A DNA stretch of 64,000 nt. Origin: Corynebacterium jeikeium (GTDB taxonomy: Bacteria; Actinomycetota; Actinomycetes; Mycobacteriales; Mycobacteriaceae). The stretch spans positions 2,460,841 to 2,524,840 of the forward strand of contig NZ_CP063195.1 in NCBI RefSeq assembly GCF_028609885.1, given 5' to 3'. Shown here piece by piece: positions 17,343-26,471 of this stretch. The position numbers and the translations under genes are program-made. The stretch's first letter is position 1. Every line of letters starts with the position of its first letter. The notes below the pieces were generated by a model, which saw nothing but the letters and a program-made list of their open reading frames with translations, had not been told where the DNA came from and did not search any database.

Positions 17343-17461
17343 CTCTGGCAGTGGTAGCCCTGGTTGCGGACACCGGCTCCGGCAGTGGTAGCCCTGGTAT
17401 GCGGACCCTGGCTCCGGCTGTGGTAGCCCTGGTATGCGGCCAACAGCTTCGGCGGTGGTCC
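17343..17461. repeat. tandem 34-35-bp repeat
   Basis: Three consecutive units start at 17343, 17377 and 17412, with a partial fourth at 17447-17461. Each has the pattern CTCCGGCAGTGGTAGCCCTGG followed by a variable TATGCGGAC-like end. The array starts at the stop codon of the monooxygenase gene and could be a minisatellite. No coding potential is evident. Confidence 0.85.
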
Positions 17462-17528
17462 TTCCCCGTAGCATCAGAGGTCCTTCCCTAACCCCAGCGC
17501 GGGCGAGTTTGTGTGCTTCAGAACGGAA

Positions 17529-17652
17529 AATGTCGCTAGAACGGGAATCTATTAACCGCAATTGTTTTCATTAATGCAAACCCGCAGGTCACAGCGCTGA
17601 AGAATTTTCTAAACTTTTCAGCCGCCCGCCACATTCCCGATCTAACGACATT
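17529..17652. repeat. family-1 intergenic element, 124 bp with 20-bp inverted ends
   Basis: AATGTCGCTAGAACGGGAAT at 17529-17548 and ATTCCCGATCTAACGACATT at 17633-17652 are near-perfect inverted ends around exactly 84 bp. On the minus strand a core CTGTGACCTGCGGG (17594-17581) lies 58 nt from the 5' end. The copy at 44348-44471 has the same total length, interior length and core offset. A single additional end sequence lies at 17695-17714. Confidence 0.8.
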
Positions 17653-17694
17653 CCTGGCCCGCCGGAGCCCCTCCAGGCACCAAACCGGCCCCAC

Positions 17695-17714
17695 ATTCCC
17701 GACCTAACGACATT
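17695..17714. repeat. solo family-1 end motif
   Basis: ATTCCCGACCTAACGACATT matches the element end at 17633-17652 with one change, in the same orientation and 62 bp away. No inverted partner was found. It may mark a nested or decayed copy. Confidence 0.65.
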
Positions 17715-17770
17715 CCGGGCAAGGTTCGCCGTGGCGTCCAAAAGCCCCAACCTGCACCCCGGTAACGGAA

Positions 17771-17800
17771 AAGACCCCACGCATAGGTGCGTGGGGCCTT
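17771..17800. terminator. bidirectional hairpin downstream of rplI
   Basis: CCCCACGCA at 17775-17783 pairs with TGCGTGGGG at 17788-17796 around a TAGG loop. AAG and CTT flanks extend it with one mismatch. Minus-strand reading runs into CTTTTCC. It lies about 200 bp past the rplI stop codon. The remaining 17801-18001 has smaller dyads such as CCCGTG/CACGGG but no gene. Confidence 0.6.
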
Positions 17801-18001
17801 AACCTGCTGTTGTCTAAGTTAGAAAAGTTTTCTTCTGGTGCGTTCTAGTTATTGGCGCATCATCGCAGTTCAGGGCATTAAATCCGGCCGAGCCGCCGAA
17901 AAATCAGCCACCCGTGTTGTCTAGGCACGGGCAAAAGGGGCTCGCAGGAATGCCTTGCCCTGCCGGTCACCGGAAAACGGCGAAACCGGACAGTTGCGAA
18001 C

Positions 18002-18454
18002 TTACGCGGAAACAACCTCGAAGCTCAGGGATGCAACGATGCCTTCGTGCAGCTGAACGTCCACAGAGTAAACGCCGGTTGCCTTAACATCGCCCTTGCG
18101 CAGCTTGATGCTGTGCTTGTCCAGGGAACGACCGTTGGCCTTCTTCACTGCATCAACAATGTTGTCTGCGGTGACAGAGCCGAACATCTTGCCGGATTCT
18201 GCAGTGCGAACCGAGATGGTCACGCCAGACAGGTTCTCCAGCTCTTCCTTAACCTCGCGTGCGTGATCCAGGTCGCGAATCTGTCGAGCTTCCTGCGCGC
18301 GCTTAATTCCTTCGATCTGCTTCTCAGCACCGCGGGTTGCAACGATTGCATAGCCGCGCGGAAGCAGGTAGTTACGTCCGTAGCCAGCCTTGACCTCTAC
18401 GATGTCGCCGGGGACACCGAGGTTGTCAACGTTGGCGGTGAGGATCAGCTTCAT
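18002..18454 (-). CDS. rplI: 50S ribosomal protein L9
   Basis: The 150-residue protein starts MKLILTANVDNLGVPGDIVEVKAGYGRNYLLPRGYA, the L9 signature. It continues with the long connecting helix and the C-terminal rRNA-binding domain (GKMFGSVTADNIVDAV). Length is normal. It is last in the rpsF-ssb-rplI cluster on the minus strand. In most bacteria rpsR lies between ssb and rplI, but here only 82 bp separate them. Confidence 0.97.
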   Translation of the reverse strand: MKLILTANVDNLGVPGDIVEVKAGYGRNYLLPRGYAIVATRGAEKQIEGIKRAQEARQIRDLDHAREVKEELENLSGVTISVRTAESGKMFGSVTADNIVDAVKKANGRSLDKHSIKLRKGDVKATGVYSVDVQLHEGIVASLSFEVVSA

Positions 18455-18536
18455 GATCCAGCCTTTCGTTGTGCTTTGGTTCGACCAATTATGTTCAAAA
18501 AATTTAACGCTGACCAGCAGCTTTTAAGCCAACCGA

Positions 18537-19139
18537 TCAGAATGGCGGTTCGTCGTCGCCATCACCAAATCCGGACTGTGGTGCAGAGTTCCACGGGTCA
18601 TCGTCCATGGCAGCGTTGCGGCCACCGAAGCCCTGGTTGTTCTGTCCCCGATTACCTTGACCCTGGCCGCCGGCATTGCCGCCACCAAAGCCACCCTGGC
18701 CGCCAGCATTGCCGCCGCCAAAGCCACCGTTTCCACCGTTGCCCTGACCTTGGCCACCCTGGCCGCCTCCACGGAACGACTTATTAATGTCCGCAGTTGC
18801 GAAGCGCAGCGACGGGCCTACCTCTTCGACCTCAATCTCGAAGACAGTACGGCGCTCGCCATTGCGATCGTCGTAGGAGCGCTGGCGCAGACGGCCAGTC
18901 ACGATCACGCGGTCACCCTTGCTCAGGCTGTTGGCCACGTTCTCGGCAGGTTGACGCCACACGTTGCAGGTCAAAAACAGCGGCTCACCGTCGACGAACT
19001 GACCAGCCTGCTGGTCGTAGCGACGGGGCGTGGAGGCCACGCGGAAGTTAGCCACTGCGGCCCCGTTGGGGGTGTAGCGCAGTTCCGGATCCGCAACGAT
19101 GTTGCCGACCACGGTGATTTGGGTATCTCCCTGTGCCAT
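18537..19139 (-). CDS. ssb: single-stranded DNA-binding protein Ssb
   Basis: The 200-residue protein has an N-terminal OB fold ([52 protein letters not shown]). A Gly/Gln/Asn-rich disordered linker with [16 protein letters not shown] repeats follows. It ends in an acidic tip, [10 protein letters not shown], that recruits DNA-repair and replication partners. The repeated linker explains the local GCCGCC-type nucleotide repeats at about 18650-18770. It is cotranscribed with rpsF and rplI by position. Confidence 0.97.
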   Translation of the reverse strand: MAQGDTQITVVGNIVADPELRYTPNGAAVANFRVASTPRRYDQQAGQFVDGEPLFLTCNVWRQPAENVANSLSKGDRVIVTGRLRQRSYDDRNGERRTVFEIEVEEVGPSLRFATADINKSFRGGGQGGQGQGNGGNGGFGGGNAGGQGGFGGGNAGGQGQGNRGQNNQGFGGRNAAMDDDPWNSAPQSGFGDGDDEPPF

Positions 19140-19277
19140 GTTTCTTTCCTAACGTTGTGTGGTGACGTTTGGGCGTCAAAAAGAATAGAAGCCCGAAATG
19201 GTTACAGTGGTTACAGTGCTTAGGTTAATGGTTTAAAGGTGCCTGTACAGTCCGTTCGGAGCCTGCAGCTTTAAAAG

Positions 19278-19565
19278 CTACTGGTCCTTCCGCAGCACCT
19301 TGGTGCGCAGGATCTGGTCGTTGATGTTGAGCAGGCGGTCAATTTCCAGCACGGTAGCCGACTCACACTTCAGGTCGAGAACAACGTAGATGCCCTCGTC
19401 CTTCTTGTTGATCGGGTACTCGAGGCGACGCTTGCCCCAGATATCAACCTTTTCCACGGAACCGTTTTCCTTGCGGACAATATCCAAGTACTTGTCCAGC
19501 GACGGGGCAACGGTGCGTTCATCCTGGGAAGGGTCGATGATGATCATCATCTCGTATTGACGCAC
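19278..19565 (-). CDS. rpsF: 30S ribosomal protein S6
   Basis: The 95-residue protein begins MRQYEMMIIIDPSQDERTVAPSL and ends with the S6 strand KVLRKDQ, with WGKRRLEYPINKKDEGIYVV in the middle. I chose GTG at 19565: AGGAGG lies about 11 nt upstream and the family starts with M-R-x-Y-E. An upstream ATG at 19574 has the same AGGAGG only 2 nt away, too close to use. It is the first gene of the rpsF-ssb-rplI unit. Confidence 0.95.
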   Translation of the reverse strand: MRQYEMMIIIDPSQDERTVAPSLDKYLDIVRKENGSVEKVDIWGKRRLEYPINKKDEGIYVVLDLKCESATVLEIDRLLNINDQILRTKVLRKDQ

Positions 19566-19705
19566 GGACCTCATCACCTCCTATGGTCTTGTGTTTCGGC
19601 CATACCCCTTTTGGGCATGGCAGGAGGGTCGTTGCGTCAGCAACTCTCTCAGCCTACCTGTTACCCCGCGTTTTAAGAAATGCCCCCTCGCGCGCTGCAC
19701 ACTCC

Positions 19706-19888
19706 CTACGCTGCGACGAATACCGCCAACCCCACCGGCACGATAGTCAGGAACAAGACGGCGAAGCTGAAAAGCGTCCATACCTGCTTCTTCGACTTGC
19801 CGTACATGAAACTCGCGAAGCTGCCGCCCACGCACAGGAACCCCACCAGCACACTCGCCATGGTGATGAAAATGGTCGTGTTATCCAT
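19706..19888 (-). CDS. small two-helix membrane protein
   Basis: The 60-residue protein consists of two hydrophobic helices (TIFITMASVLVGFLCVGGSFASF and WTLFSFAVLFLTIVPVGLAVFV) joined by the basic loop MYGKSKKQ. Its start overlaps the end of the upstream glycosyltransferase gene by 8 bp (11 bp if the preceding ATG at 19891 is used), suggesting coupled translation. Function is unknown; the position suggests a partner of the membrane glycosyltransferase. Confidence 0.7.
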   Translation of the reverse strand: MDNTTIFITMASVLVGFLCVGGSFASFMYGKSKKQVWTLFSFAVLFLTIVPVGLAVFVAA

Positions 19889-21506
19889 CATTGCTCTCTT
19901 TCTTTTCGGCGCCTTTCTTTTTGACGCCAACTTCTCCGCCAGAACCATTCCCGTTCTCGCGCGCGGAGTGGTTGGTTGGCGCATCCGCAGGTTCCTCGGC
20001 CAGCACTCCGGCCAGCGGGTCACGGCCTCCGTGGGCCTCGCGGATCCGATCTGGGCTACGGCCCATGATCTCCCGGATGACCAGCACTGCCATGAAAACC
20101 AGCAAGCCAAGCCGGACGATAGTCACGGTATCGACTAGCCAGTACGGTGCCGCTTGGTTTGCGGGCAGGAACTGCCACATGCGCAGGTACCAATACACAG
20201 TCTCCAATGCCGCCCAGCCAAAGACCAATCGCCAGCGGGGGAGAGCCAGCACCAGCAGCGGCACCAGCCATATGGAGTACTGCGGGCTCCACACCTTGTT
20301 TGTAATCATGAAGGCCAGCGTGGCCAGGAACGCCACCTGGCCGACCCGCGGAGTGCGCGGCGCGGCGAAGATGACCAGCCAGGCTAAAGCCAGAAGTGCG
20401 ATCAGCAGCAGTACGCCTGTCAGCAGGTTGAGAGTTTCGGCGCCTTCGACAGACCTGGTGGGAGAGACGCCGTTCCAGGCGTCATTACCTAAGATGTGCG
20501 CAATGACGGCATAGATGGTCGAGCCTTCCCAACCGCGTTCGGAGTTCAACTTGAAGAACTGCGACCAACCTTCCGGCGCGAAAACCATGATCGGCAGGTT
20601 GACGATCAGCCAGCTTCCGAAGGTCCAGCCGACCAGCTTCGCCAGCGGAACCCAGGCGCGTTGGCGCAGGCACAGCAGGATCAGCGCGCCGCCAATGAAC
20701 GCGGGCCATAGCTTCAGCGCCACGCCCACGCCGGTAGCCACGCCGGCCCAGCCTGGGCGCCTATTGGCCCAGAAGGTGAGGATGGCGACGGCCGCCGCGC
20801 AGGCCAGCAAGTCGAAGTTTGTGAAGGCGTGGACGATGACCAGGGGAGAGGCTGCCATCAGCAGCGTGTCCCACACCCGGTTGCCGGTGAGTTTCGTCAT
20901 CAGACCGGTGGCGATCAGCCAGAACAAAGCCAGGAAAAATGCGTTGACGCCAAAGTAGATCGCCGCAGGGGCTGCCTGCGGCAGGGGGAGGAAGTTCCAC
21001 ACGGCTTCCACGGGACGCGCAATTGCAGCCATCAGCCATTGGTACAGGCCCGTGAGCACGGGGTATTCCATGTACCGCGTGACGCCATCGTCGGTGAAGG
21101 AGGTGAAGTAAGGGAAGTCGAGTTTATCCAGCCCACGGCCCGCATAAAGGGAGACTGTGTCGGAGTAGCAGGCGGAGGTGAATTGGCGCTTCCCGGACCA
21201 GTCCACGTAAGGGTTGCCGGCACCGTCGAAGCCGGTGCGGATGCACTGTGCCTTCTGCAGCCAACCGAATATAAGAAACGTGGCTGCGGTGGCGAGCAGG
21301 ACACGTAGGGGAGTCCACCAGTTCGCCCGGCCGATGAAAGCGTGGGCGCCGGGTGGGCCGCCGATGAAGCGGATGAATCCGCGGGCCATAGGCTCGGTGC
21401 GGGAGGGCAGTATGCGCTGCTCGGCGCGCTGGCCTGAGACCGGCTGCGAGTCCTGCTCCGCACGTTGGCCCGCGGCGATCGGTTTCCTATGGGTTGAGGA
21501 TTCCAT
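19881..21506 (-). CDS. GT87-type (DUF2029) polyprenol-dependent membrane glycosyltransferase
   Basis: The 541-residue protein has about 10-12 hydrophobic helices starting near residue 68 (LLATAATFLIFGWLQKAQC) and a large loop (CIRTGFDGAGNPYVDWSGKRQFTSACYSD) after the first. ALKLWPAFIGGALILLCLR and the DLLACAAAVAILTFW region fit GT-C superfamily GT87 enzymes. It occupies the place of M. tuberculosis Rv0051, between ponA and rpsF. The acceptor and sugar are unknown; mannosyl or arabinosyl transfer to envelope glycans is the family theme. The cytosolic N-terminus (about 40 residues) and Gly/Glu-rich tail are variable. It overlaps the 3' end of ponA by 20 bp. Confidence 0.82.
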   Translation of the reverse strand: MESSTHRKPIAAGQRAEQDSQPVSGQRAEQRILPSRTEPMARGFIRFIGGPPGAHAFIGRANWWTPLRVLLATAATFLIFGWLQKAQCIRTGFDGAGNPYVDWSGKRQFTSACYSDTVSLYAGRGLDKLDFPYFTSFTDDGVTRYMEYPVLTGLYQWLMAAIARPVEAVWNFLPLPQAAPAAIYFGVNAFFLALFWLIATGLMTKLTGNRVWDTLLMAASPLVIVHAFTNFDLLACAAAVAILTFWANRRPGWAGVATGVGVALKLWPAFIGGALILLCLRQRAWVPLAKLVGWTFGSWLIVNLPIMVFAPEGWSQFFKLNSERGWEGSTIYAVIAHILGNDAWNGVSPTRSVEGAETLNLLTGVLLLIALLALAWLVIFAAPRTPRVGQVAFLATLAFMITNKVWSPQYSIWLVPLLVLALPRWRLVFGWAALETVYWYLRMWQFLPANQAAPYWLVDTVTIVRLGLLVFMAVLVIREIMGRSPDRIREAHGGRDPLAGVLAEEPADAPTNHSARENGNGSGGEVGVKKKGAEKKESNDG

Positions 21507-24192
21507 CGATCAGGTCTTGTAGATCATTGTTCTGCGGCGGGTTGCCACCCTGCGGGGCCGGGCGCTGCGGCGCGGGCTGCGGGGCGGGCTGCTGGGCGGG
21601 CGCCGGCGCGGAAGACGGTTCCGAAGCTTCCTGCTCCACCGGCTGCTCCTGAGCAGCCGCCTCGCCGCCCTGGGCTGATCCGCTACCCACGGAGCCACCG
21701 CCGCCGGAGGATGCGGCTGCACCGGTGCCGAACTGTTCGACCTCCTTGCCTTCCAGCGAGCGGTCCATCACACCCTTCCAGATCTGGGCGGGCAGGCCGG
21801 AGCCGTACATCACGCCGCCGTAGCTGTTGTGGATCGGCTTGCCCTCGGCGGTACCAACCCAGACTGCGGAGGACAGCTGCGGGGTCGAGCCAATCATCCA
21901 GGCGTCCTTATTCTCGCCGGTATCACCCAGCTGGGCCGTACCGGTCTTGGCGGCCGACGGGCGGCCACCGGCCAGTGTGTTGCCGTTGGAGTACGCTGCG
22001 ATGGGTTGCATCGCCTGGATAACGCCGTTTGCGACTTCCTCGGAAACCACGCGGTCGCCGTCGTCGTTGGTGTTATCCAGCAGCACGTCGCCATTGGAGT
22101 TCTCCACCTTTTGTACGAAGTGCGGGCGGTGGTAGGTGCCACCGTTGGTCAGGGTGGCCAGCGCGGTAGCCATATCCAGTGGGCTGGACTGGTACATACC
22201 CAGCGTGATGCCCTCGGCAGGCTTGCCGTTTGCCTCCTGCAGAGTCTTGCCCACGCCCGGCAGCTCCTCGGCCACGCCCAGGCGGTGCGCCATGTCGGCC
22301 ACGTCCTGCGGGCCGCCCTTCAGCGACTGGGTCAGGCGGATAAAGCTGGTGTTCAGCGACTGCTTCAACGCTTCGGCGATGCTGCATGTGCCGCAGCTAG
22401 CGCCACCAACGTTATTCACCTGCGCGTCACCGGTCATGACGGGGGAGGAGTCGAACTGGTCGTAGATGCTTCCGCCCTGGTCCAGGTACGCAGCCAGTGC
22501 CAGGATCTTGAACGTAGAACCAGTCTGCAGACCTGCCCCGGCGAAGTCGAATCCCACCGGGTCATCGCCGCCGTACCAGGAGCGCACGCCGCCGGTCTTC
22601 GGATCCACGGAGGCCACGGCCGTGCGCAGGCCTTCCTGCTGGCCCTCCAGCTTCTTGTGGATCTCGTCCACCGCATCCGCTTGCATCTTCGCGTCAATGG
22701 TGGTGGTGATCTTCAGACCACCCGTATTCACCTGTTCCTCAGTGATGCCCGCGCGCTCAAGCTCTTCGATCACCTTAGTCTTGATTAGCCCGTTAGTTCC
22801 CACGGCTTGGGTACTTTCCGCGGTTTCCGCCGGGTCCTTCACCTGCGGGTACACGGCGTTCTTGCGATCGACTTCCTTCATGGCACCGATCCCCACCATT
22901 CCGTCCATAACGTAGTTCCAGCGCGATTCCGCACGCTCGCGGTTCGTCCACGGATCCAGGCCCGAAGGCGCCTGGATGGTCGCGGCTAGTACTGCGCCTT
23001 CCTCCGGCGTGAGGTCCTTGACGTCCTTGTCGAAGTAGGCGTGGGAAGCCGCACTGATGCCATAGGCATTGCGGCCAAAGTAGATGGTGTTCAGGTAGGC
23101 CTCGAGGATCTCGTCCTTCGACCATTCACGAGCCATCTTTGCGGAGATAACCAGCTCCTTGGCCTTACGGCTCAAGCTGAACTCGTCGCCGACCAGCGCG
23201 TTCTTCACGTACTGCTGGGTAATGGTCGATCCACCACCAGCACCCTCACGGCCCAATACCTGGCCGACCGCCGCGCGGGCGAAGCCGGAGACGGAGAAGC
23301 CTGGGTTGCTGTAGAACTCGCGGTCCTCGGCGGCCAGCACGGCCTGGCGAACCGGCATTGGGACCTCGTCCAGTTTGACGTTCTGGCGGTTGCCCTCCGG
23401 CGGCACGATGCGCGCCAGCTCGGTGTTGTTATCGCTGGCCATGATGTAGGAGATCTGGTTGTTCACCAGCTCTTCCGGCTCCGGCACCTTCGTCACCGAA
23501 TACGCCGTAAAGAATGCCACCAGCGGCACAATAATCAGCACTGCCATGACGGCCGCCAGACCCGCGAAGAAGTTTCGCAGGGTGCGCTTATCGCGCCAGC
23601 TGCGCTTCTTGCGCGTCCTTGCCTTCAGCTTTCCATCGCCCACTGAGCGGGATCCATTCTTCTTCACGCGAGTCTGTGGTCCATTCTTGTTAGGCCCATT
23701 CTTGTTGGGCCTGTTTTGGCCGTTGTTCTGCGGCCTCTTTCTTTGTGACGCCGCCGCCCCCGCAGCACCAGCCCCAGCGCCCGCTGCGGCTGCAGCTCGG
23801 CGGGGACCACCGGACTTCACCGGCTTGGTACCACGACGCTGCACAGGCTTGCCCTGTGCTGGGCGGCCCTGTGCTGACCTGCCCTGCACTGGACGGCCTT
23901 GTGCTGGCTTGCCATTCGCAGCCCGGCGCTTGCCGGGCTGGCCAGGCTTAGCAGGCTTGCCGGGCTTACCCGACTGACCCTGAGCGGGGCGACCCCGCGT
24001 GGGCTTAGCGTGCGCGGGGTTGCCGTTCGCGGCCCTGCGCCTGCCGGGCTGGCCGGGCTGGCCGGGCTTACCCGACTGGCCCTGGCGAGGCCTACCCGGT
24101 TGGCCCGGCTTCCGCTGTCCGCCCCGGCCAGCACCGGAATTTCCGGCGCCATCGCGGGAGAACGGGTTCTTGGACGGCTTGTCGCTACTCAA
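21487..24192 (-). CDS. ponA: class A penicillin-binding protein (PonA-type)
   Basis: The 901-residue bifunctional peptidoglycan synthase has a 200-residue basic Pro/Gly/Gln repeat tail in the cytosol (PGQPGRP, QGQSGKPGKP units). One transmembrane helix spans about 207-232. The GT51 glycosyltransferase domain includes AAEDREFYSNPGF at about 288 and GGGSTITQQYVKN at about 320. The transpeptidase motifs are STFK at Ser559, SLN at Ser612 and KTG at Lys749. A Pro/Gln/Ala-rich outer tail follows. Start is TTG at 24192, with AGGAGA about 9 nt upstream and an 8-bp overlap with the preceding gene. Neighbours match the M. tuberculosis ponA1 locus. Confidence 0.96.
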   Translation of the reverse strand: MSSDKPSKNPFSRDGAGNSGAGRGGQRKPGQPGRPRQGQSGKPGQPGQPGRRRAANGNPAHAKPTRGRPAQGQSGKPGKPAKPGQPGKRRAANGKPAQGRPVQGRSAQGRPAQGKPVQRRGTKPVKSGGPRRAAAAAGAGAGAAGAAASQRKRPQNNGQNRPNKNGPNKNGPQTRVKKNGSRSVGDGKLKARTRKKRSWRDKRTLRNFFAGLAAVMAVLIIVPLVAFFTAYSVTKVPEPEELVNNQISYIMASDNNTELARIVPPEGNRQNVKLDEVPMPVRQAVLAAEDREFYSNPGFSVSGFARAAVGQVLGREGAGGGSTITQQYVKNALVGDEFSLSRKAKELVISAKMAREWSKDEILEAYLNTIYFGRNAYGISAASHAYFDKDVKDLTPEEGAVLAATIQAPSGLDPWTNRERAESRWNYVMDGMVGIGAMKEVDRKNAVYPQVKDPAETAESTQAVGTNGLIKTKVIEELERAGITEEQVNTGGLKITTTIDAKMQADAVDEIHKKLEGQQEGLRTAVASVDPKTGGVRSWYGGDDPVGFDFAGAGLQTGSTFKILALAAYLDQGGSIYDQFDSSPVMTGDAQVNNVGGASCGTCSIAEALKQSLNTSFIRLTQSLKGGPQDVADMAHRLGVAEELPGVGKTLQEANGKPAEGITLGMYQSSPLDMATALATLTNGGTYHRPHFVQKVENSNGDVLLDNTNDDGDRVVSEEVANGVIQAMQPIAAYSNGNTLAGGRPSAAKTGTAQLGDTGENKDAWMIGSTPQLSSAVWVGTAEGKPIHNSYGGVMYGSGLPAQIWKGVMDRSLEGKEVEQFGTGAAASSGGGGSVGSGSAQGGEAAAQEQPVEQEASEPSSAPAPAQQPAPQPAPQRPAPQGGNPPQNNDLQDLIDGILNP

Positions 24193-24592
24193 CTAGACGA
24201 GTCTCCTGGTTGTCGATCGTGATCCCGATCAGCTCTTCTCGGATCAAGTGATTCCATCTACACTTCATGCACACTTCAACGGTGTGTATCGAAAACTCAG
24301 CATCCTGTTGCACATTCACTAGCGCATCAATAACACCATTGATCTCTCTTACACTACGCGCTGTACCCGACTTTTCACCTAATACATCGCCGTGAATCCA
24401 CAGCGTTTCCCTTAAATCAGACTTTCCACACACCGGACACGGGCGGTCGACTGCCTGGCCTAGAACCTCCGCAGACGAAAGGAGCCGCGGGGTGGCGTCA
24501 CCAACAAAGCGCTCGGCCCCACGCACCTGAGAAAGAGTGCGACGGCGATCGAGCGACCTATCAATAACCCTTCGCGAAATCGACACACCCAT
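24185..24592 (-). CDS. DUF5318 family protein with a zinc-ribbon-like cysteine pair
   Basis: The 135-residue protein has CPVCGKSDL near residue 52 and CMKCRW near residue 108, two CxxC knuckles that can form one zinc site. It occupies the position of M. tuberculosis Rv0049 upstream of ponA. VEVCMKCRWNHLIREELIG is the conserved end. It overlaps ponA by 8 bp, so the two are translationally coupled. No catalytic motif is seen; a small zinc-ribbon accessory protein is an inference. Confidence 0.82.
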   Translation of the reverse strand: MGVSISRRVIDRSLDRRRTLSQVRGAERFVGDATPRLLSSAEVLGQAVDRPCPVCGKSDLRETLWIHGDVLGEKSGTARSVREINGVIDALVNVQQDAEFSIHTVEVCMKCRWNHLIREELIGITIDNQETRLVE

Positions 24593-24629
24593 ATTCTAAA
24601 CACGACCCAGACAACCCCCACCCCGCGCA

Positions 24630-24664
24630 AGCTTGATCGATACACCAGCCCCGCTTGATCGGTA
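24630..24664 (+). promoter_or_regulatory. 22-bp-spaced direct repeat upstream of ino1
   Basis: AGCTTGATCGATA at 24630-24642 and CGCTTGATCGGTA at 24652-24664 repeat with a 22-bp period, about two helical turns, 53 bp before the ino1 start. This is a candidate operator for a dimeric regulator. A possible -10 TAGCGT lies 8 nt before the ATG. Confidence 0.45.
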
Positions 24665-24716
24665 AACCTGCCGACGAAGAACGGTTTTTACCTGCCCACG
24701 GCCTAGCGTTGTCCGC

Positions 24717-25808
24717 ATGACATCTAAGACTTGCAACATCGCAATCGTGGGGCTCGGCAACTGCGCGTCCTCATTGATCCAGGGAATTCACCTCTATTCT
24801 GACGCTGCCGCGACCGAGAACGTCCCCGGCCTCATGCACACCCAGTTCGGCCCCTACTCAGTTGGCGACGTGCACGTAACCGCTGCCTTCGACGTGGACG
24901 CCGACAAGGTCGGCAAGGACGTCTCCGAGGCCATCGATGCGGGCATGAACTGCACCATCAAGATCGCCGACGTCCCCCACACCGGTGTGACCGTGCAGCG
25001 CGGTCACACCTTCGACGGCCTGGGCCGCCACTACCAGGAGAGCATCACCGAATCCGACGCAGAGCCCGTCGACGTGCCGCAGGCCCTGCGCGACGCAAAC
25101 GTAGACGTGCTGGTCAGCTACCTGCCCGTCGGCTCTGAGGAGGCCGACCGCTTCTACGCACAGTGCGCCATCGACGCAGGCTGCGCCTTCGTCAATGCCC
25201 TGCCGGTGTTTATCGCCTCCGACCCAGAGTGGGCCGAGAAGTTCCGCGCAGCTGGCCTGCCGATCGTCGGCGATGACATCAAGTCCCAGGTCGGCGCCAC
25301 CATCACTCACCGCGTGCTGGCCCGACTCTTCGAGGAGCGCGGCGTGCGCCTGGAGCGCACAATGCAGCTGAACGTCGGCGGCAACATGGACTTCAAGAAC
25401 ATGCTGGACCGCGACCGTTTGGAATCCAAGAAGATCTCCAAGACCCAGGCCGTGACCTCCAACCTGACGGAAAGCCCGCTGGCCGGCAAGGTCCACGACC
25501 GCAACGTCCACATCGGCCCGTCCGACTACGTAGAGTGGCTGGACGACCGCAAGTGGGCATACGTCCGCCTGGAGGGCTCCGCCTTCGGAGAGGTGCCGCT
25601 GAACCTGGAGTACAAGCTGGAGGTCTGGGACTCCCCGAACTCCGCGGGCATCATCATCGACGCTGTGCGCGCCGCGAAGATCGCACTGGACAGGGGAGTG
25701 GCCGGCCCGGTTGAGGCGGCCTCCAGCTACCTGATGAAGTCCCCGCCGACGCAGCTGCCGGACGATGTCGCCCGCGCGCAGCTGGAAGAGTTCATCAACG
25801 GCGCCTAG
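24717..25808 (+). CDS. ino1: inositol-1-phosphate synthase
   Basis: The 363-residue NAD-dependent enzyme converts glucose-6-phosphate to 1L-myo-inositol-1-phosphate, which feeds phosphatidylinositol, lipomannan and mycothiol synthesis in actinobacteria. It begins with [17 protein letters not shown] (NAD site). [46 protein letters not shown] and [33 protein letters not shown] are the family landmarks. Length is as for the actinobacterial form (M. tuberculosis Rv0046c). Start ATG at 24717. It is divergent from DUF5318-ponA across 124 bp holding a candidate operator. Confidence 0.96.
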   Translation: MTSKTCNIAIVGLGNCASSLIQGIHLYSDAAATENVPGLMHTQFGPYSVGDVHVTAAFDVDADKVGKDVSEAIDAGMNCTIKIADVPHTGVTVQRGHTFDGLGRHYQESITESDAEPVDVPQALRDANVDVLVSYLPVGSEEADRFYAQCAIDAGCAFVNALPVFIASDPEWAEKFRAAGLPIVGDDIKSQVGATITHRVLARLFEERGVRLERTMQLNVGGNMDFKNMLDRDRLESKKISKTQAVTSNLTESPLAGKVHDRNVHIGPSDYVEWLDDRKWAYVRLEGSAFGEVPLNLEYKLEVWDSPNSAGIIIDAVRAAKIALDRGVAGPVEAASSYLMKSPPTQLPDDVARAQLEEFINGA

Positions 25809-25978
25809 GCGCTGACTAACGGGCCTAGAAGGGGGTTGGGAGACCGCCGGGAGTGTCGGTGCACGCCTTTGCAACAGTGGGCGTCACCGGCACTTGTTTT
25901 TATCCGTAGGGGGCAAAACAGCCTTGCTAGGCGACCCTCATGAGCATTTACTTGCAAAACTGTTGTATTTTAGTACCT

Positions 25979-26446
25979 ATGGCTTCCACACCTCTTGAAA
26001 TTGCCAAGAAACTGCGCCTCCCGTTGACGCGCCTGTACCTGTTGTACTTCCGCCAAACGGAGAGCTCGCACATCAGCATGGCGCAACTGTCGATCCTCAT
26101 GATTCTCGAGGAAAACGGCCCAATGCGCATCAGCCAGATCGCGGCCACCGAGACGATCCGCATGCCCACCGCCTCCAACGCGGTCAACCAGCTGGAGACG
26201 ATGGAACTGGTCACCCGCGTGCGCGACACCTCCGACCGCCGCGGTGTGAGCGTCGCCCTCACCGACAAGGGTCGCGAGGAGCTCGATCGCCTGGGCGAAG
26301 AGCGCGCCGAGCAGCTGGCCAGCATGCTGGACAGCCTCAGCGAGGAAGAACTCAAGGAAGTTGCGGACGCCACCTCTGTCATCGAACTGGTTCTGCGCCG
26401 CTACACTGAAGCTATAGAGGCAAAGCTGAACAACGACCAGCACTAA
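25979..26446 (+). CDS. MarR-family transcriptional regulator
   Basis: The 155-residue winged-helix protein has MAQLSILMILEENGPMRISQIAATETIRMPTASNAVNQLE as helix-turn-helix and RVRDTSDRRGVSVALTDKGREEL as wing. This corresponds to M. tuberculosis Rv0042c near leuS. The ATG at 25979 gives the family N-terminus MASTPLEIAKKLRLPLTRLYLLYFRQ. No ligand or operator is apparent. Its stop is 25 bp before the universal stress gene on the same strand, so co-transcription is likely. Confidence 0.9.
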   Translation: MASTPLEIAKKLRLPLTRLYLLYFRQTESSHISMAQLSILMILEENGPMRISQIAATETIRMPTASNAVNQLETMELVTRVRDTSDRRGVSVALTDKGREELDRLGEERAEQLASMLDSLSEEELKEVADATSVIELVLRRYTEAIEAKLNNDQH

Positions 26447-26471
26447 AGCTGGAGCTAGCGAGCAATTTTCC

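Noticed and set aside
18640..18775. Short GCCGCCAAAGCCACC-type DNA repeats
   Set aside because: They simply encode the Gly-rich linker of Ssb and are not a separate element.
19706..20110. A 134-residue version of the small membrane protein gene
   Set aside because: The upstream part overlaps the glycosyltransferase gene heavily and reads as nonsense; only the last 60 residues form a sensible two-helix protein.
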